A DNA stretch of 64,000 bases from Rhizobium bangladeshense (GTDB lineage: Bacteria > Pseudomonadota > Alphaproteobacteria > Rhizobiales > Rhizobiaceae), in assembly GCF_001662075.1 (NCBI RefSeq), contig NZ_LYPL01000001.1, positions 248,001-312,000 of the forward strand. Direction: 5' to 3'. The notes beneath the pieces are model-generated. The model was not told the origin of the DNA. It searched no databases and saw nothing but the letters and a program-made list of their open reading frames with translations. The first letter of the stretch is position 1; each line of letters opens with the position of its first letter. Positions 63,124 to 64,000 of the stretch are shown piece after piece. The position numbers and the translations under genes were made by a program.

Positions 63124-64000
63124 TCACTGCCCCGGCAGGATGCGGATGGCGAAGAGGTTGATGCCGCGCGCCTTGCCGTCGAGATCGCTGTTGATCGTCA
63201 GCGCGCCCGGCGAATTCGGGGCGAGCGAGCGGTCGAACTTCACCTGCAGCAGCGCATCCGACTTTTCGCGGGTGACGGTGAAGCGATGGCGGGCGCAATT
63301 GCCGAGCGACTGGAAATTGCATTCGACCGTCACCTGCGTCGGCTCGTCTGTGGTCGATTGCAGCGTCAGCGCGATGGTCGAGGATTTGCCGGCAAGCTGC
63401 TGCAGCACCGAGGCCGGAACGCTGAAGGAGATGTTGCCGTCAGCCGCGCCGCTTTCGGAAATCAGGCGGACGGCGGGGCCGTCATTCTCGGTGATGTTTT
63501 CGGTGCGGGCTCGCGGGCCGCTTTTGATCTTGTCGGCCTCCTCAGGCTTGAACACCGGGATCCAGTCGGCGGAAAAACTGTTCTGCGGATCGATGGTCAC
63601 CGGCTGATCGGTGTGGGTGGCGCCATCGCCGGCGCTGTCGTCATTGCCGGTGAAATCCTCGGGCTGGGTGCTCGCCGGCGGATTGGCGACGCTGGTGTCG
63701 CGTTCGGCCGCCGTCAACAGCAGGCCCGACGTATAGGCCCACCAGGCGCCGATGCCGATGAAGGCGAGCAGGACGCACCAGACGAGAAGCCGGGAAAAGA
63801 ACTTGCGCGGCTTGCGGCGGCCCGCCGCCCGCTCCGGGCGGAAATCCATGCTGGTCGCACGTTCGCCGCGCGTCAGCCGCTCCTCGCCGGCCGGGGCGGC
63901 CGCGAGATGATCGGCATTGCCGGCGTGGACGTTGTCGAGGCTCGACTCGTCGCTGCGGTGCATCATCACTTCGGGAGCGCGGGTCTCGCCTGCCGCCACC
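63124..64000 (-). CDS. Membrane-anchored hypothetical protein, N-terminus outside the window
   Basis: The visible 291 residues include a basic cytoplasmic stretch (DFRPERAAGRRKPRKFFSRL), one membrane helix (LLVWCVLLAFIGIGAWWAYT), a Ser/Thr/Asp-rich linker and a beta-rich periplasmic domain. The last part has FSVPASVLQQLAGKSSTIALT and VECNFQSLGNCARHRF, with a Cys pair. It ends in INLFAIRILPGQ. I do not recognise a family. The frame is open at the window edge, so the true start is upstream of base 64000. It converges on ppk2. Confidence 0.65.
   Translation of the reverse strand, partial: VAAGETRAPEVMMHRSDESSLDNVHAGNADHLAAAPAGEERLTRGERATSMDFRPERAAGRRKPRKFFSRLLVWCVLLAFIGIGAWWAYTSGLLLTAAERDTSVANPPASTQPEDFTGNDDSAGDGATHTDQPVTIDPQNSFSADWIPVFKPEEADKIKSGPRARTENITENDGPAVRLISESGAADGNISFSVPASVLQQLAGKSSTIALTLQSTTDEPTQVTVECNFQSLGNCARHRFTVTREKSDALLQVKFDRSLAPNSPGALTINSDLDGKARGINLFAIRILPGQ

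Overview
This 64 kb window is chromosomal DNA from an alphaproteobacterium of the Rhizobiaceae, most likely a Rhizobium of the leguminosarum/etli group. This rests on the high GC content and on several gene arrangements: fadE-fadA-fadB next to podJ, argD-argF-hslO next to gcrA, and phoR-pstSCAB-phoU-phoB next to ppk2. It is also supported by the SAM-II riboswitch before metZ and by the dispersed palindromic repeats. No plasmid, phage or CRISPR genes are visible. Protein identities are read from motifs and family knowledge; no database search was run.

Layout. 1-4.6 kb: the end of a hybrid histidine kinase, a TetR/MFS divergent pair, an NTF2-like protein, a GFA-family protein, a MarR regulator with twin operators, and a cold-shock gene. 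4.8-10.3 kb: a fatty-acid beta-oxidation operon (fadE, thiolase, fadB) preceded by a perfect palindrome of LiuR type. 10.5-19.1 kb: a DNA glycosylase, the polar organiser PodJ, a TSUP exporter with a TIGR02186 partner, a DHFR-like protein and a lytic-transglycosylase lipoprotein. 19.2-26.6 kb: the PdeM/Lhr-type DNA-damage pair, two YitT paralogues, an Rrf2 regulator with an AhpD-like protein, an unannotated 55-residue ORF, and a TPR-methyltransferase. 26.8-37.5 kb: small envelope proteins, a MATE pump, pyrD, a NarL-type regulator, an S24 repressor-like protein, a nuclease-like protein, TerB, a solute-binding protein and a chemoreceptor. 37.6-44.4 kb: an accessory block (SDR, TetR, RND pump, membrane-fusion protein, second TetR) beside tRNA-Gly(CCC). 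44.5-53 kb: a dCTP-deaminase-family gene, SAM-II/metZ, apaG, hslO-argF-argD and gcrA. 53-63 kb: the phosphate regulon and ppk2. The last gene runs off the window.

The genes fall into core physiology (lipid oxidation, arginine and methionine synthesis, phosphate sensing and storage, polar development, the CcrM/GcrA cell cycle) with two or three accessory patches. The most unusual structure is in the phosphate locus. A frameshifted DUF559-type endonuclease gene lies between phoR and pstS, flanked by two direct copies of a roughly 140-bp element with TGCCCCTCA terminal inverted repeats. Other notable signals are a palindrome shared by the SDR gene and the RND/TetR region, four GANTC sites and a CtrA-like box before gcrA, a promoter and terminator placed back to back in the argD leader, and two mutually exclusive hairpins between pstS and pstC.
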